Assembly (NCBI GenBank): GCA_019722365.1
Contig: JADFUC010000388.1
Span: forward strand, 124,001 to 188,000
Source: Lithospermum erythrorhizon
Taxonomy: Eukaryota > Streptophyta > Magnoliopsida > Boraginales > Boraginaceae
Reading direction: 5' to 3'
DNA length: 64,000 nucleotides
Below are positions 12,680 to 24,947 of the stretch, one piece after another (within the stretch, counting starts at the first letter, position 1; the number at the start of each line of letters is the position of its first letter). The position numbers were made by a program, and so were the translations under genes. Under the pieces are notes generated by a model. That model was not told the DNA's origin, did no database searches, and was given only the letters and a program-made list of their open reading frames with translations.

Positions 12680-13256
12680 GAATGGAAAAAAATCATATAA
12701 TGCTTGAGAGCTATGAACAAATATGTTACCCTGAATTTCATTGATCCTCTAAGCGTCGCTTTAACTTTATCAAAATCAGAATTCACGCACCGCAAAAAAT
12801 GGTCAGATGGACTTCTCAATGAAGGACAAGGAAACCAGATTGTGCAGAGAACTGCAAACATTAAGAAAATGTTGGAATAATTTAAAACAGGCGAATGGAC
12901 ACGCTCATAGCCTGATTCTCCCATTAATAAAATGAGATATGTAGGAGACCTTCAAGCTCGGAGAACAAAGATATAATTAATTACGAGCTTAGAAATTCTT
13001 GCCTCATAGGCTTCTGAAGCCAGGCCAAAATATATAGTTTTCCCTCCTGAAAGAAGATATAATAATCTGTCAGCTCAAACCTTCCTTCTAGGTTGGTGAA
13101 TTGAAGCTATCACTGTCCTCCACTGATCCCACATAATGCCAATTCCTATAACAGTATCAGCACAATCTTGCAGCTATCTCTATAATTATGCTCTCAACCA
13201 ACCCTCGCTTTTAGCATCCGGCAGAGTAGATTTCCCACGAGCAGAAGGCCCCATGG
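12680..13256 (-). pseudogene. Inverted, internally deleted ABCG11 gene fragment
   Basis: The minus strand reads as the downstream ABCG11 gene with pieces missing. It contains a bit of exon 1 at the Walker A region (GPSxxGKSTL, about 13215-13255), parts of exon 2, then exon 3 joined directly after a lost stretch (GGATCAGTGG into ACAGTGATAG), the complete third intron, and exon 4 (12724-12846). Introns 1 and 2 are gone together with neighbouring coding bases, but introns 3 and 4 are kept, so this is a deleted genomic duplicate rather than a retrocopy. It stops at 12680, next to the foldback element end at 12670, within what corresponds to intron 4. Not functional. Confidence 0.85.
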
Positions 13257-16080
13257 GGAATTGTCCCCAAAATCAGATGGGCTAATGGGTTTGGGCTTCA
13301 GGACTAATGGGCTTCAGGACTGGGACTTAGATTGCAGGGTTAAAAATTAAGGTTTGATTTGATATTTGGTAATGAATCGTCTCGAATCGGCTTTCGGCCG
13401 GAATCGAGCAAGAGCCATCAGTGCCTCACGACAATACCGCATTTAATCATCAGCGTGTATAATTGAATCATAAATTTTTTTATACGAAGTGAATGACTTG
13501 ATGATATATACCTCTTTCGCTCATGCCCAATAATTTCCAAACTTTGGACTACCTTTTCTTCCTTTTTATCTTTCATAAATCCAATACAACAATTCTCCAA
13601 ATTTTATGCTCCAGTCTTAAAAACAAAATTTCTATTCTAAATCCAAAAAATGAACAAATATATTTTTTAACTAGTACTCTTTGGACTATCTAACTAATTA
13701 AAAATCAAATTATCTTTCAAAAATAAACTTTTTATTTTAAAAAATTAATAACAATACGAAAATGGAAAAAAGCATACCAACAAAAAAGCTCTACTAAATC
13801 AAAATATCAAAGCAACACATTTACAATTACAACATATATATCCTTATATATCAACACCAAATAATACACTCCTATTACCACATGTACTATACTTAACTCT
13901 TCAATACTCCCCAATTATCAATATTCAAATGCAACAAAGCAACACCAAAAAACCTTACAAATACATTTACTCGAAGCTATTATATTTAGTATTATCAAAA
14001 TATCTTTTACTATATTACCTTATAAACTATTCTTTGTTTTGGATTTTGCACTATCTCAGGTTATATCTAGAAGCATAGTATGGATTATGGACAAGCAGGA
14101 ATGGAAGATGTTTTTGACAAATGAAGTTCAAGATCAAGGAACCATCATCTTCAAACCTACTTATTTGGTGCACAGAACTAATTTCGAAAATTCACTCATG
14201 ACTAATTTTGTAATTCCTCATAAACTTTTGTAACTAGGTGTCACTACTATGGTACTGCATGTATTTCCTTCCATTCCAAACACTTTTGTAATTAATGCCA
14301 GTAATTATCAAAATAAAATAAAATAAAATTTGAGGTATTCCCATAATCCTTTCGTTTTCGTCGAATCTATTAAGATCTTTGAAAGGTTTCTTGAATACAT
14401 AATCCAGCAGAAATGTAGGTGCTCTAATTTTACGATTGCTAAAATTGCAAACAAAGGCCACATGTCAAGTACTAAGGAAAATATAAGGTTCAGGCCTTCA
14501 GGGTAGGTATATATAGCTAAAATTGCATATCTTGATTTCTTGGCCTAAGACAAATGCCTCTAATTTGACGTTTGTATAGGTATATATAACATCTAGCTTG
14601 TATATGGTGTTTGATAAGAGTGAAAACTGAATACTCCTATGGCAATATCCCAAAAACATATCTAGCTTTCTTTTTATATCTTAATTAGTTATACAATTTT
14701 ATTTGAATTAAATTATCTATTAATATTCGGATTAGCGAGGGGTGAAAATGTTATATTTGATGGAAAAATATAAATATTTTGAATAAAAACTTTAAATAAT
14801 CGCATCTCCGGGATCAATTTAATTGTCATAAAATCATATCTAAATAACATATAACAATATATTAATATCGAGAATTTACTTACAGTGTGAAATAAATGCT
14901 TAACAAATTCTTTCCACGAAGCCTTCTTTAAATTCCTAACTGACTTCATATTTCTGATAGGTAATGCTTACAGTTGATCCCAAAAATGCCATGAGGGATT
15001 AAATCACATCTTTGAGGTTCTTAGAATGTGAATAATCGAACTGATATTAAAACAAGTGAGACTTTTTAAGTACAGTATTAACCAAAATCACGAAAACGTC
15101 TTGTGAGACCAGCGTTCTCGTTTCCATCGGTAGTATCCGGCCTGCGTGAAATGTGTATGCCATCGACATTAGACCCGGCATCAACCGAGCGGCCATAAAT
15201 CGGTGATCTTGGGTGGAAACAGCGGCGGTATAAGCAGCCCAGTTGGCCGAAGGGGTGGGGAGGTTGCTTGACTTTCAGTGCTCTAAATCTGATCAAATTT
15301 ATCATATAGAGTAATGCTTAATGAGCGGAATAGCCGAGCTATTACTATCAACGAAGCAAAAGAACACATTTTGACAAACTTCACGTATGAAGACCACGAG
15401 GAGTGCGTGAGTAACCATATCAAACATCTTCGATCCTTTTTACCCAAACTAAATATCCTGAAAACCGCTTTGCGACTCCGACTAACAAGCATGTCAATTT
15501 AGACTTCAAATTGTGAGGCATAACATAAAGAACCAAACACACGTATCTCAAATAAGCTTGGTTTTGCAATAAACATTCATAATAGGATCGAGAATTTTAA
15601 CACTTTAGAAGGAGTTCGATTTATCAAATAACCGGCAGTGAGAACATTACGGGTAGACTAGCTTTGAAATTTCAAAAGCACGGGCAGCTTCACAAAATAT
15701 GTCTGTGTTTTCGTTCTACTCTACCGTGCTAAGAATTGCGCAGCGCGCCGGTACCATTTCTTAGTGATAAGCGGCGTTCAATAAGTGCCAAGCGAGTAAG
15801 CGAGCCAAGCGCCCGGTTTTATTACCAAAAAATCCGAACACCTCGGTAAAATTATCAGCAATAGTCAAGCAGGCTCCGGCGAAGACAAAAGTATGATAGG
15901 ACCCCAGCGTTTCAATGTAATAATTCAAAAGGCTTCGTTTTATTGTCTCGACGAGAAAACAATCAGAGCTACTTGTTTTGGCCGGCACACATCACGGAGT
16001 CTTATTCAAACTATCCTTTAGACATAGAATTAAAGGAAGTATCTTCGTGATCGCCGTGGATGTCACGTCATTGATCTTAC
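13257..16080. other. Gene-free stretch, degenerate sequence
   Basis: I recognise no gene here. 13620-14000 is very AT-rich. 14039-14233 is open for 64 codons without a recognised match. 15078-15990 is richer in GC and holds several short overlapping open frames on both strands, which looks like old transposon sequence, but I cannot name a family. Confidence 0.5.
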
Positions 16081-17730
16081 GAAAACTAGATCTTTCCCTG
16101 GCTTATGTATTTATGCTTGATGAAAAATTACGCACAAGATGGACTATAAGATGAATATGATAAAAATAATTGGCCGGACTTGTTTTTTCTTACGTGTTTT
16201 GATAACTTTTATTCAAATGAGAGAAAGAAGGGCCAGAACAGAAATTTTGAATAGGACTTGTCAGGTGTAAAGGAAAGAGTATGAGAGAAATGATAATAGT
16301 TGTGAAATTTAGATTTTGGTTAATTCTTAAAAGGGTAAATAGAAATATTAAATTTGGTTTAAACTTGATAGCATAAATAAGATCACTTAGACATTATATG
16401 GTATGATTAACAATAATTAATCGGTGGCCTCTTGAAATGATTCAATACACTACACTGCAATTTTTTATTCATGATTCAATACCATACCAGTGATAATTGC
16501 AAATTTTAGCATTAATTCAGGTACCCTTCTTGACAAAATGGATTTGAATTATAATCTTTATTCTCATTTCTTCAAGGCTTTTGGGGAGCTTGGTTACATC
16601 ACTTGGATTAGAGAGGGTGTAAGTAAAACAAAAATTAAATATACATTAATATGAGACGCCGTTATTAATAACAAGCTAGTTATGTAGATAGTTCGGCGCA
16701 ATGCAGTGCATTTACCATTATAATAGATTTTACATTTAAAGTTACATATTTAAATTATATACTAAACATAAAAAGGAGAAGTGAAAAATATGTATGTATA
16801 TGATCAAAAATTAAAAAACATGTATGTTAATATGATAAAAAAATTGTAAAGCATGTATTTATATGATGAAAAATTCGCACAGGCTGGACTATAAGATTTA
16901 TGAATATGATAAAAAATAGTGTGGACTTTTATTTTGTTTTGTTTTTGTTTTTACATTGCTTTGTCAAATGTAATTTGTAATAATTATGAGATTTGAATTT
17001 TAGGGGTAATTGATTCTTAAAGGTTAAAATAAATATTAAAGAATTTACAACTGAACATTGTATGCCGATAAGATCCATGGAGCATTATATGTGATATAGA
17101 TTAACAACAATTAATCCGTGGCCTCTTCAAGATGATTCAATACACTACCTACAATTTTTTATGCATGGTTAGAGTAATAAATAGTGTATGCACTTTATTC
17201 TTGGGTTAATTCGAAAACGATGTATGTTATGAGCACATGTAAATGCGATCGATCTTTTTATCCGTTTAGACCGAAGCCTCGTCATAAGTAATCGGATAGT
17301 TGGTTAGTTGGATATAGTGAAAGAGCTACTCCTACAGGCAGCAATTCCCAAAAGGATAGGGGTGGGGGTGGGGGTGGGGGGTGCAACAGTTCATAAATCC
17401 AAATCTTAAGCCTTTTACCAAACAATTGTACTTAAAGAGTTCAGACAATAAACCAAATACTGTAGTACCTCGCAAAATTAGTAAATTCTTGAAATTGTGC
17501 TTAGAAGCTTTAGTACTAATTGTAAATACCATCATTACCACTATTGTATGAAAAAGATAGGTTAAGGTTTAACTATAAGGTCGGTTTTGCATTAAATGCA
17601 ATGCTACCAACATCCAACAATAAACATTTAATAAGCACACATGACCATACCAATGATAATTGCAAATTTCAGCATTAATTCAATTGCCCTTCTTGACAAA
17701 ATGGTTGAATTATCAATCTTTATTCCATAG
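16080..17730. repeat. Duplicated segment upstream of ABCG11
   Basis: About 16115-16565 recurs as 16862-17175 plus 17637-17730. Shared landmarks in order are TGATGAAAAATT, GGACTATAAGAT, GTGGCCTCTT, ATGATTCAATACACTAC, GATAATTGCAAATTT and CCTTCTTGACAAAATGG. The second copy is split by about 465 bp (17176-17636), which contains a G-rich tract at 17359-17383 made of GGGGTG-like units. The copy nearest the gene ends about 180 bp before the ABCG11 start, so this is probably an upstream region duplicated in place. Confidence 0.75.
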
Positions 17731-18369
17731 AGCAAATTGGGTGGATTGTAGTTAGCTAGGTGCATGTGATATGAATGTGAACCTATATGTTGAATTATGT
17801 ATGACATGAGAAAAGCAAAGTCTTTGATCATTTCTTAGTTAGTAGTATATTACCATTCAGTCAAGATCACATATTTTCCACCCCCCTTTCATACATTTCA
17901 CATTTTTGTGGACATTAATTTGGGACAACCACAATATATAGTAAAGATCATGAGTAGGAATCCTTCAACAAGTGAAGTTATGATGGACATAGAAGCAAGC
18001 AAGCCTCAGGGGGGTATTGTGTTGGGAGGTTTGAGTCCATTGAGTGAGACATTATGGAGAGAGACAACAAATACTGTTTTTATAGGGGATGTTTCAGCTA
18101 GACTTGCATGGAAAGATTTAACTGTTATGGTTACTCTTAGTAATGGTGAAACACAAAATGTTCTTGAAAATCTTACAGGCTATGCTGAGCCTGGAAGTTT
18201 TACAGCTCTCATGGGGCCTTCTGGCTCAGGGAAATCTACTCTTCTTGATGCTTTATCTGGTCGTCTTGCTTCGAATTGTTTCCAATCTGGATCAATTCTT
18301 CTCAATGGAAGAAAAGCTAAGCTGTCTTTTGGAACTGCTTTGAGTAATCCCTTTTCGTTTTTCGCTTGA

Positions 18370-18690
18370 AATCCCCGTCCCTTGGTGAGAGTTGAACCAG
18401 GACCAATAAGTCTTGACGACTCTTTAATTACTAGACCAATTCAATGTTCTTGATTTTTGAAATATTTGTTTTTTTAATATTATCTATTAAACTTGAGAGA
18501 ATCGAGCCCTGATATTGAAGTTGAATCGAATCAGGACCAGTAAAGTCTTACGACTCTTTTACTACTAGACCAATTCGATGTTCTTGATTTTTTAAATATT
18601 TGTTATTTAATCTTATTTATGACACTTTTGAGAGTCGAACCCTGATATTGTAGCTTTAGTGAGACTAATATCGCTAGATCAATTTGATGT
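18370..18690 (-). repeat. Tandem SINE-like sequence in ABCG11 intron 1
   Basis: A unit of about 140 bp is repeated from about 18391 and 18528, with a further partial copy near 18634. On the minus strand it carries a tRNA-like A box (TGGTCTAGTAGTAAAAGAG) and a B box (GGGTTCGACTCTC). This is typical of a tRNA-derived SINE inserted against the gene and then duplicated. It fills most of the intron. Confidence 0.65.
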
Positions 18691-21094
18691 TGTCAAACTC
18701 CGTACAATATTTTGTTCTTAGACATATATTTTTATTGCAGGCTTATGTAACACAAGATGATACATTGATTGGTACACTGACTGTACGGGAGACGATTTCT
18801 TACTCGGCTCGCCTGAGACTTCCTGATAGGATGGCACGGGAGGAAAAGCGGGCGTTGGTTGAGAGCACAATTATAGAGATGGGGCTGCAAGATTGTGCTG
18901 ATACTGTTATAGGGAATTGGCATTTGCGTGGGATCAGTGGAGGTGAGAAGAGAAGAGTTAGCATTGCTATTGAGATCCTGATGAGGCCTAGGTTGCTGTT
19001 CTTGATGAACCAACAAGTGGACTTGACAGGTTTATTATTACAAAACATTTTTCATTTTCTTTTAGTATGTGATATATATGCAACTCCATTCTTGATGAAT
19101 TATGTAACATAAGTTCAGATTTCTAAAGTTTATTATGTATAAAATATTTTAAAAAATACGGAGTATTAGTCTTTTCAGTGATTTCTGAATTTTCACAAAA
19201 GATCCACATTTTGTTTTTGCAGTGCTTCTGCATTCTTTGTTACACAAACATTAAGAAGTTTATCAAGAGATGGAAGGACAGTGATAGCTTCAATTCACCA
19301 ACCTAGTAGCGAAGTGTTTGAGCTTTTCGACAGATTATATCTTCTTTCAGGAGGGAAAACTATATATTTTGGCCAGGCTTCAGAAGCCTATGAGGCAAGA
19401 ATTTCTAAGCTCATAATGAATTATATCTTTGTTCTCCGAGCTTGAAGGTCTCCTACATATCTCATTTTATTAATGAGAGAATCAGGCAATCAGAGTGTAC
19501 ATTCTCCTGTTTTTAATTATTCCAATGTTTTCTTAATGTTTGCAGTTCTTTGCACAATCTGGTTTTCCCTGTCCTTCGTTGAGAAATCCATCTGATCATT
19601 TTCTGCGTTGTGTGAATTCTGATTTCGATAAAGTTAAGGCAACACTTAAAGGATCGATGAAACTCAGGGTAACGTATTTTTTCATAGCTCTCCTGAATTA
19701 TATGACTTTTCTCCATTCCTTTATATAATAGGAATAATCTAATTATGGGAGTTGATTTATATAAAGTTTGAGGCAAGTGATGATCCAATGGAGAAATGTA
19801 CTACAACAGAAGCAATCAGAACACTTGTTGATTTCTATCATTCGTCTCAATATTTTTATTCGGCCAAGGAAAGAGTTGAAGACATGTCCAAAGTTGTAAG
19901 TGCCACAAAATATTCCATATCATCACATTTTGTTACTTCCTAACCACACATACCATATTTGGCGCAACAATGAAATCATTAAAATGGTCCGACCCTTTTA
20001 ACTTTCATGCTCCTGGAGGCCATCTGTCCTCTATCTAGTCTGTTCATAGAAGGCTATTCTAAGGATTGAGTGATTTAATAACTGACTTATCGTCATTATT
20101 AGAGCTGACATCTTTTTGTGAAATGCAGAAGGGAACAGTACTGGATTCTGGAGGGAGTCAGGCTAGTTTCTTGATGCAGGCATTCACTTTGACAAAACGT
20201 TCATTCGTGAATATGTCGAGGGACTTTGGTTATTACTGGTTGAGGCTAGTTATTTATGTCGTTGTCACCATTTGCATTGGAACGATATACTTTGATATCG
20301 GAACAGGTTACGGTTCCATCCTGGTAATGTTTCTGTCCTGAAGCCACTTTGGAGACTTTCATGTTTTCCTAAATGTCGATGTTATTTTTCTTATCTATTT
20401 CCTCAAAACTTGCAGGCAAGAGGAGCATGTGCATCATTTGTCTTTGGTTTTGTAACATTCATGTCAATAGGTGGATTTCCTTCTTTTGTGGAAGACATGA
20501 AGGTACTTAAGTTGTCATAATTACTCTATTGTATAATCATTTCCTTGAAATAATTAGTGATTTAACAATGACGTCTTACTGCAACAAAAGGTTTTCCAAA
20601 GGGAGAGAATGAATGGACACTATGGAGTTGCAGCATTTGTTATCAGCAACACGCTATCAGCGCTGCCATTTCTTCTGATGATCACAGTTATCTCGGGCAC
20701 CATTTGCTATTTCATGGTCCGTCTCCATCCAGGCTTTTTGCATTATGTATTCTTCGTCGTGTGCCTTTATGCGAGTGTGACTGTGGTTGAGAGCTTGATG
20801 ATGACAATTGCCAGCATAGTTCCCAACTTCCTCATGGGTATCATTATTGGAGCTGGAATTCAGGTGTGCATCTATCTTATTCCTGTAACTTCTTATTGAA
20901 TACCTATTTGATTCAATCTTTTAAACTGTTTAATAATACCAATTTAATTTTTATATCATTTGCTAGGGGATATTCATGCTTGTTTCTGGGTACTTCAGAC
21001 TGCCAAATGATATCCCAAAAATTTTCTGGAAATATCCAATGTCATATATCAGTTTCCACTACTGGGCATTACAGGTATCATCATCGACTACACG

Positions 21095-21165
21095 AGTTCT
21101 TTTAACCCCGCCCCTGCTGAGAATCGAACCCTTCATATGTACATCGATAATGAGGGCTTAAACGA
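21095..21165 (-). repeat. SINE fragment in ABCG11 intron 9
   Basis: On the minus strand the intron contains a B-box-like GGGTTCGATTCTCAGC followed by GC-rich sequence. This resembles the 5' part of a tRNA-derived SINE. It is short and its ends are not defined. Confidence 0.45.
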
Positions 21166-21531
21166 GTTGTGTGTTCCTTTTTGTAGGGTCAATATCAAAA
21201 TGATCTGAAAGGGCTACTTTTCGACAATGAAAGCCCTGATGGAATGAAGATTCCCGGAGAATACATCCTGGAAGTCATATTCCAAATCGATGTGAATCGA
21301 TCAAAATGGACAGATCTTGGTGTCCTCTTCTCCATGATCGTTATCTACCGCATCATCTTCTTCTTGGTAATCAAAATAAACGAGGATGTCACGCCTTGGA
21401 TCCGCGGTTACATTGCCAGAAGAAGAATGAAGTCACTGAAGAAAGGTGGACAAAATACTATGGTTTCTCCTTATGGTCTCACTCAATCCCCTTCCTTAAG
21501 AAACTATGTAGGAAACAGCAACAGGAGGTAG

Positions 21532-22485
21532 CTTTTTAGTACTGTTGATTTGGTACTTCTTTAAGACCACGGCTTAAGTAACACAAACTATATTGTACTA
21601 TACAATCTCTGCTTTAGATATTGGGATTTGGTTATGTCATTTTATTCATTATTAACTTAGTTATATGTAGACGGAGTTTCAAGTAATACTTAATTATTTT
21701 ATTATTTTATAATAAATTATAATGAAATAAATAAATAAATTTTTAAAAAAATCTAAAAGAAGTAAGATGAAAAAGTTACCATAAAGAATATAAAGATGAA
21801 GAGTTATTGGCTTGACTTTTTATTTTAACGATGATAATTATTGAGTATTAAGTAGTAGATAATATTTATAGTAGTAGTTTATGGAAAATTTATCGTATTG
21901 AAATGATTCTGTGAAGTTCTTATGAAAATTAAAATAAAAAATTATCGGGAGGGGTAAAATAGAAATACGTTAATTTAGGCTTACGTTTTGTAGTCGATTA
22001 ATAAGCCTACTGGCATTATATAATATAAATAAATTTGAGTTCAAGAAAAAAAAAGTAGCAAAGTATTTTTATTTACACATATCTTAGTATATTTGGTAGA
22101 TCATGTATGGACACGTGATTTGGGACAAACGATCACGTGATTTGGGACAAACGATGTAATATGCATGGATAGGGTCGATAAGACATGTCTAACTGTAGTA
22201 GCCGATACTGCGAAGAAGTACCGTGCAACGGAGTTAGATTGTCGGATAAATGCGTGTCATTTATCGCACGGATCATGATGTCTTGCCAAAAGGCCAATTA
22301 GGCTATATTTTGATCTCATAATTCCAAGCACCAATTAGAGTATGGAAATTAAATATTTGAGGATGATAATACAGAAGAAAAACAATTTGGCACAGTGAAA
22401 GATTTTATCCTTTTCAACATGTTACAAATCTCATATATTACATCTTCAACTGTAAGTTTCACAATCCCAAACATAAACAGACTTA
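21532..22485. other. Intergenic stretch between ABCG11 and the DUF789 gene
   Basis: The two genes converge here. The first half is AT-rich and should hold both 3' untranslated regions. A perfect 22-bp tandem duplication lies at 22112-22133 and 22134-22155 (CACGTGATTTGGGACAAACG plus AT). The first copy, read with its flanking A, has an ACACGTG core. No gene was recognised. Confidence 0.6.
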
Positions 22486-24947
22486 CTATGCAAGACTGAG
22501 GCTCATGGGGGAATGTGAAGAGAAGAACTCGAAGTCAGGATGGGAGAAGCCAACTTGCTTTAGCCATGAATCTGCAGCATTATAGAGGTCGATTATCTTT
22601 TCGAAATCACATGAATCACCATTCAGCCAAACATCTCCCTGCATGCGGTGACTTGCTAGCCCGAAAGGAGGAACAGAGACTTTGTGCCTTCCGTTGTTTA
22701 CAGGTTCTTCCCCTTGTCGTTGGAGATTTTCATTTGGGAAAACCATGTGTTTCCCAGTGTAATCAGCGCCAGTCTCCCCTGATAAAGAAAACTTATGCAT
22801 CATATGCACTAACAATTTTATACTAATTCATAACAATTACATTATGAATTCGCCAAATATTGAATGTAAGAGTTGTCGACAAGAGGCAAACAAAGATAAT
22901 GGTACCTTGGACAAATGAAGACAGTGTGTGATAGGTGAGAAAACATGTTGTCAAGTCCTTCATTGATCCTTTCATAGGAATGTGATAAATAGGATACCTA
23001 AATAATAGCAGAAACAAATTATGGCATGGTGCCTAACAAGTCACAATTATGTGCATTTTCAAGTCTAGAATTAAGAAGAGATGTACCAAGCCACGGACAT
23101 CCAACTTGCAGGAGATAGATCAATACTCTTCAAATCACAGATCCCCGGATAGGTTTCCGATAAGTCAGCAACCTAGCAACAAAAGTTGAGGGTAATAGTT
23201 ATAAACATAAAGTTAATTAGTGCTACTTTAAGATATTTTTTAACTAAAAAAACTTTACTGAAGAAGAAGGAATTACAATTAGTCTGTTTGGCGTACCGGA
23301 AAAGACATTGCAATATAAATCTACCAGTTAAACAGTTACCTTGTCTGCAAGAGGAACCCTCCAGAAAGGAGAACCTGTCTCTGAATACTGGAAATAGAGG
23401 TGGCCCAGCCGATCTTTCATTGGAGATGACACCCCCTCATGATCAATGCTTGAATCTGTAGATTTAACATCCCAGTTCTGGTTGGAGTCGTTACTTGAAG
23501 ATCTCGAGTGTTTGTCACCCTCGCTATCCCCTCTAGATTGAATTTCAGAATCAGTCTCACCTGTGCTTCCTTGTGAGCTCCTGCATCAATGTAGATAGTT
23601 CAATCCAAATATAAGATTTTTCTATAATATTAATTCACTAACTCGATAACCGAGAGCTAGTCATGCAGCAATCCACATGATGTTATCTGATAATTCATTG
23701 CATTTAGTACCTAGCATCTGAAAAAGGCTTGATGGTAAAGATCTGGACTGCAGACAGATAAGGAATAAAGTACTGCACTACTTCTTCCTCATTGTTCAAC
23801 AACAGAGGAGCGCCTACTCCAAATACACTCCATTCCTCATAGCATTCAAAGAAATCTTGCAGAGTAAAGTATTCGACCGTGTCTCCATCAACGGGGAGCC
23901 AAGAGCTGTTCAAATCTTGCAGGCAACTCTGTGGCATATAGAGTCCAAAGTATAATTATAAGACAAACAAACAATCAATAGCACTACAAGATAGAGTTCC
24001 CAAAATTATGTCATAAACTGACCAAATAACACTACCAACTAGTCAAAATTGATAGTATAAACTAGAATTCCCAACACTATGTGATAAACTGACAAAATAA
24101 CACTACCATAAAAGAACTTTTCTATTCATATATTCCTGGGTACTGTTTTTGCAAGCTCCAAAGTCAGAGGCTACGAGTGTACGTGTTCTCTATTGTTGTG
24201 TTAACCTTAGGAGCTACTGGCGATTGATATTATAGTACCCAAATAGCTTTAAAGTCAGTGGGCTATACCACTACACAACCTCGAAATTGTTGATAATTTT
24301 TTCTTTTGCTTTGTCATTGTTATCACTACCTGCTTTTCCCTCTTTCAAGGAAACAAATTATCAACTTGCAATGCTAATTTTTTTGAACTCATACTCCATA
24401 AATCACTCAGCAAATTACATTTCAGTTAAAAAATTAATTCATCAACTACACAAACACATCAAAGTATATTCAGAAAGCCAAAAGGCTTATCTGGATTAAT
24501 GGATCAACGAATACAAGTCTACACACAAAAAGCTTATCTCTTGATATAATAAAATATATTAAAATGGCTCATTACACCACCTAAAGTTCTTATATATTAC
24601 TATATGAAGTAGTGACAGTATTTGCACTCCGCTCTTGGCTCAATTCGGAAACATCCTCCTTGTTATCACAACAATAAAACTGTATACTACCGACCCCTTT
24701 ACTCGGATTAAAAAACATTGATACAGGTTAATATGATTGATATCACAAGATAAGACTGTACTACCAACCCCCTTACTCCGATTCAAAAACATTGATACAT
24801 ATTAATATGATTGATAAGACAATTGATTACCTTAGGTAGAGTACATATAGGCACATTTGGAGTGACAGAATGAAGAAAACTCATTAAATTTGAAGGACCA
24901 TTTGAATTTGAAGACTTTGGAGATGATGAACTTGAACTAAATGGCAT
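22486..24947 (-). CDS. DUF789 family protein, six exons
   Basis: Exons (minus order): 24947-24831, 23928-23711, 23580-23340, 23172-23087, 22997-22906, 22778-22486, all with GT-AG introns and matching phases. They encode 348 residues. The start is the ATG at 24947 (MPFSSSSSPKSSNSNG). The DUF789 pattern is clear: SSWLPVDGDTVEYFTLQDFF, then ECYEEWSVFGVGAPLLL near residues 50-80, a Ser/Asp-rich variable stretch encoded by exon 3, GHLYFQY and SPFWRVPLADKV, PASWMSVAWYPIYHIP, LTTCFLTYHTLSS, and a C-terminal part with PPFGLASHRMQGDVW. No signal peptide or membrane segment is seen. The molecular role of this plant family is not established. All frames are open, so this copy looks functional. Confidence 0.9.

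Larger units (their letters stand above)
17908..21531 (+). pseudogene. ABCG11: ABCG11-like half transporter gene, ten exons, apparently disabled
   Basis: ABCG11 (WBC11/COF1/DSO) is a plasma-membrane half-size ABC transporter that dimerises to export wax and cutin precursors. Exons: 17908-18339, 18741-19029, 19223-19394, 19546-19668, 19767-19895, 20129-20323, 20416-20502, 20591-20863, 20967-21074, 21187-21531. The ATG at 17983 (MDIEASKP) fits the family start best; 17908 and 17950 are in-frame alternatives. Seen are Walker A (GPSGSGKST), signature [11 protein letters not shown]-loop region [13 protein letters not shown], then the membrane domain and a SPSLRNYV tail. Expected length is about 692 residues, near the family's 700. 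Two defects: exon 2 is 289 nt, one short, which shifts the frame inside Walker B (about 19001); and the intron 1 donor reads TTGAGTAA where GTGAGTAA is expected (18340). A single-base assembly error could explain the first. Intron 3 is GC-AG. Confidence 0.85.

Noticed and set aside
12680..13256. Processed (reverse-transcribed) ABCG11 pseudogene
   Set aside because: Introns 3 and 4 are present, and the lost introns went together with adjacent coding bases, so genomic duplication plus deletion fits better.
15078..15988. Several short open frames in a GC-richer stretch, possible gene
   Set aside because: None exceeds 80 codons, they overlap on both strands, and no domain or splice pattern links them.
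18340..18372. Alternative ABCG11 exon 1 ending at the GT at 18344
   Set aside because: It would put exon 2 in a frame that stops within a few codons, so it does not rescue the gene.
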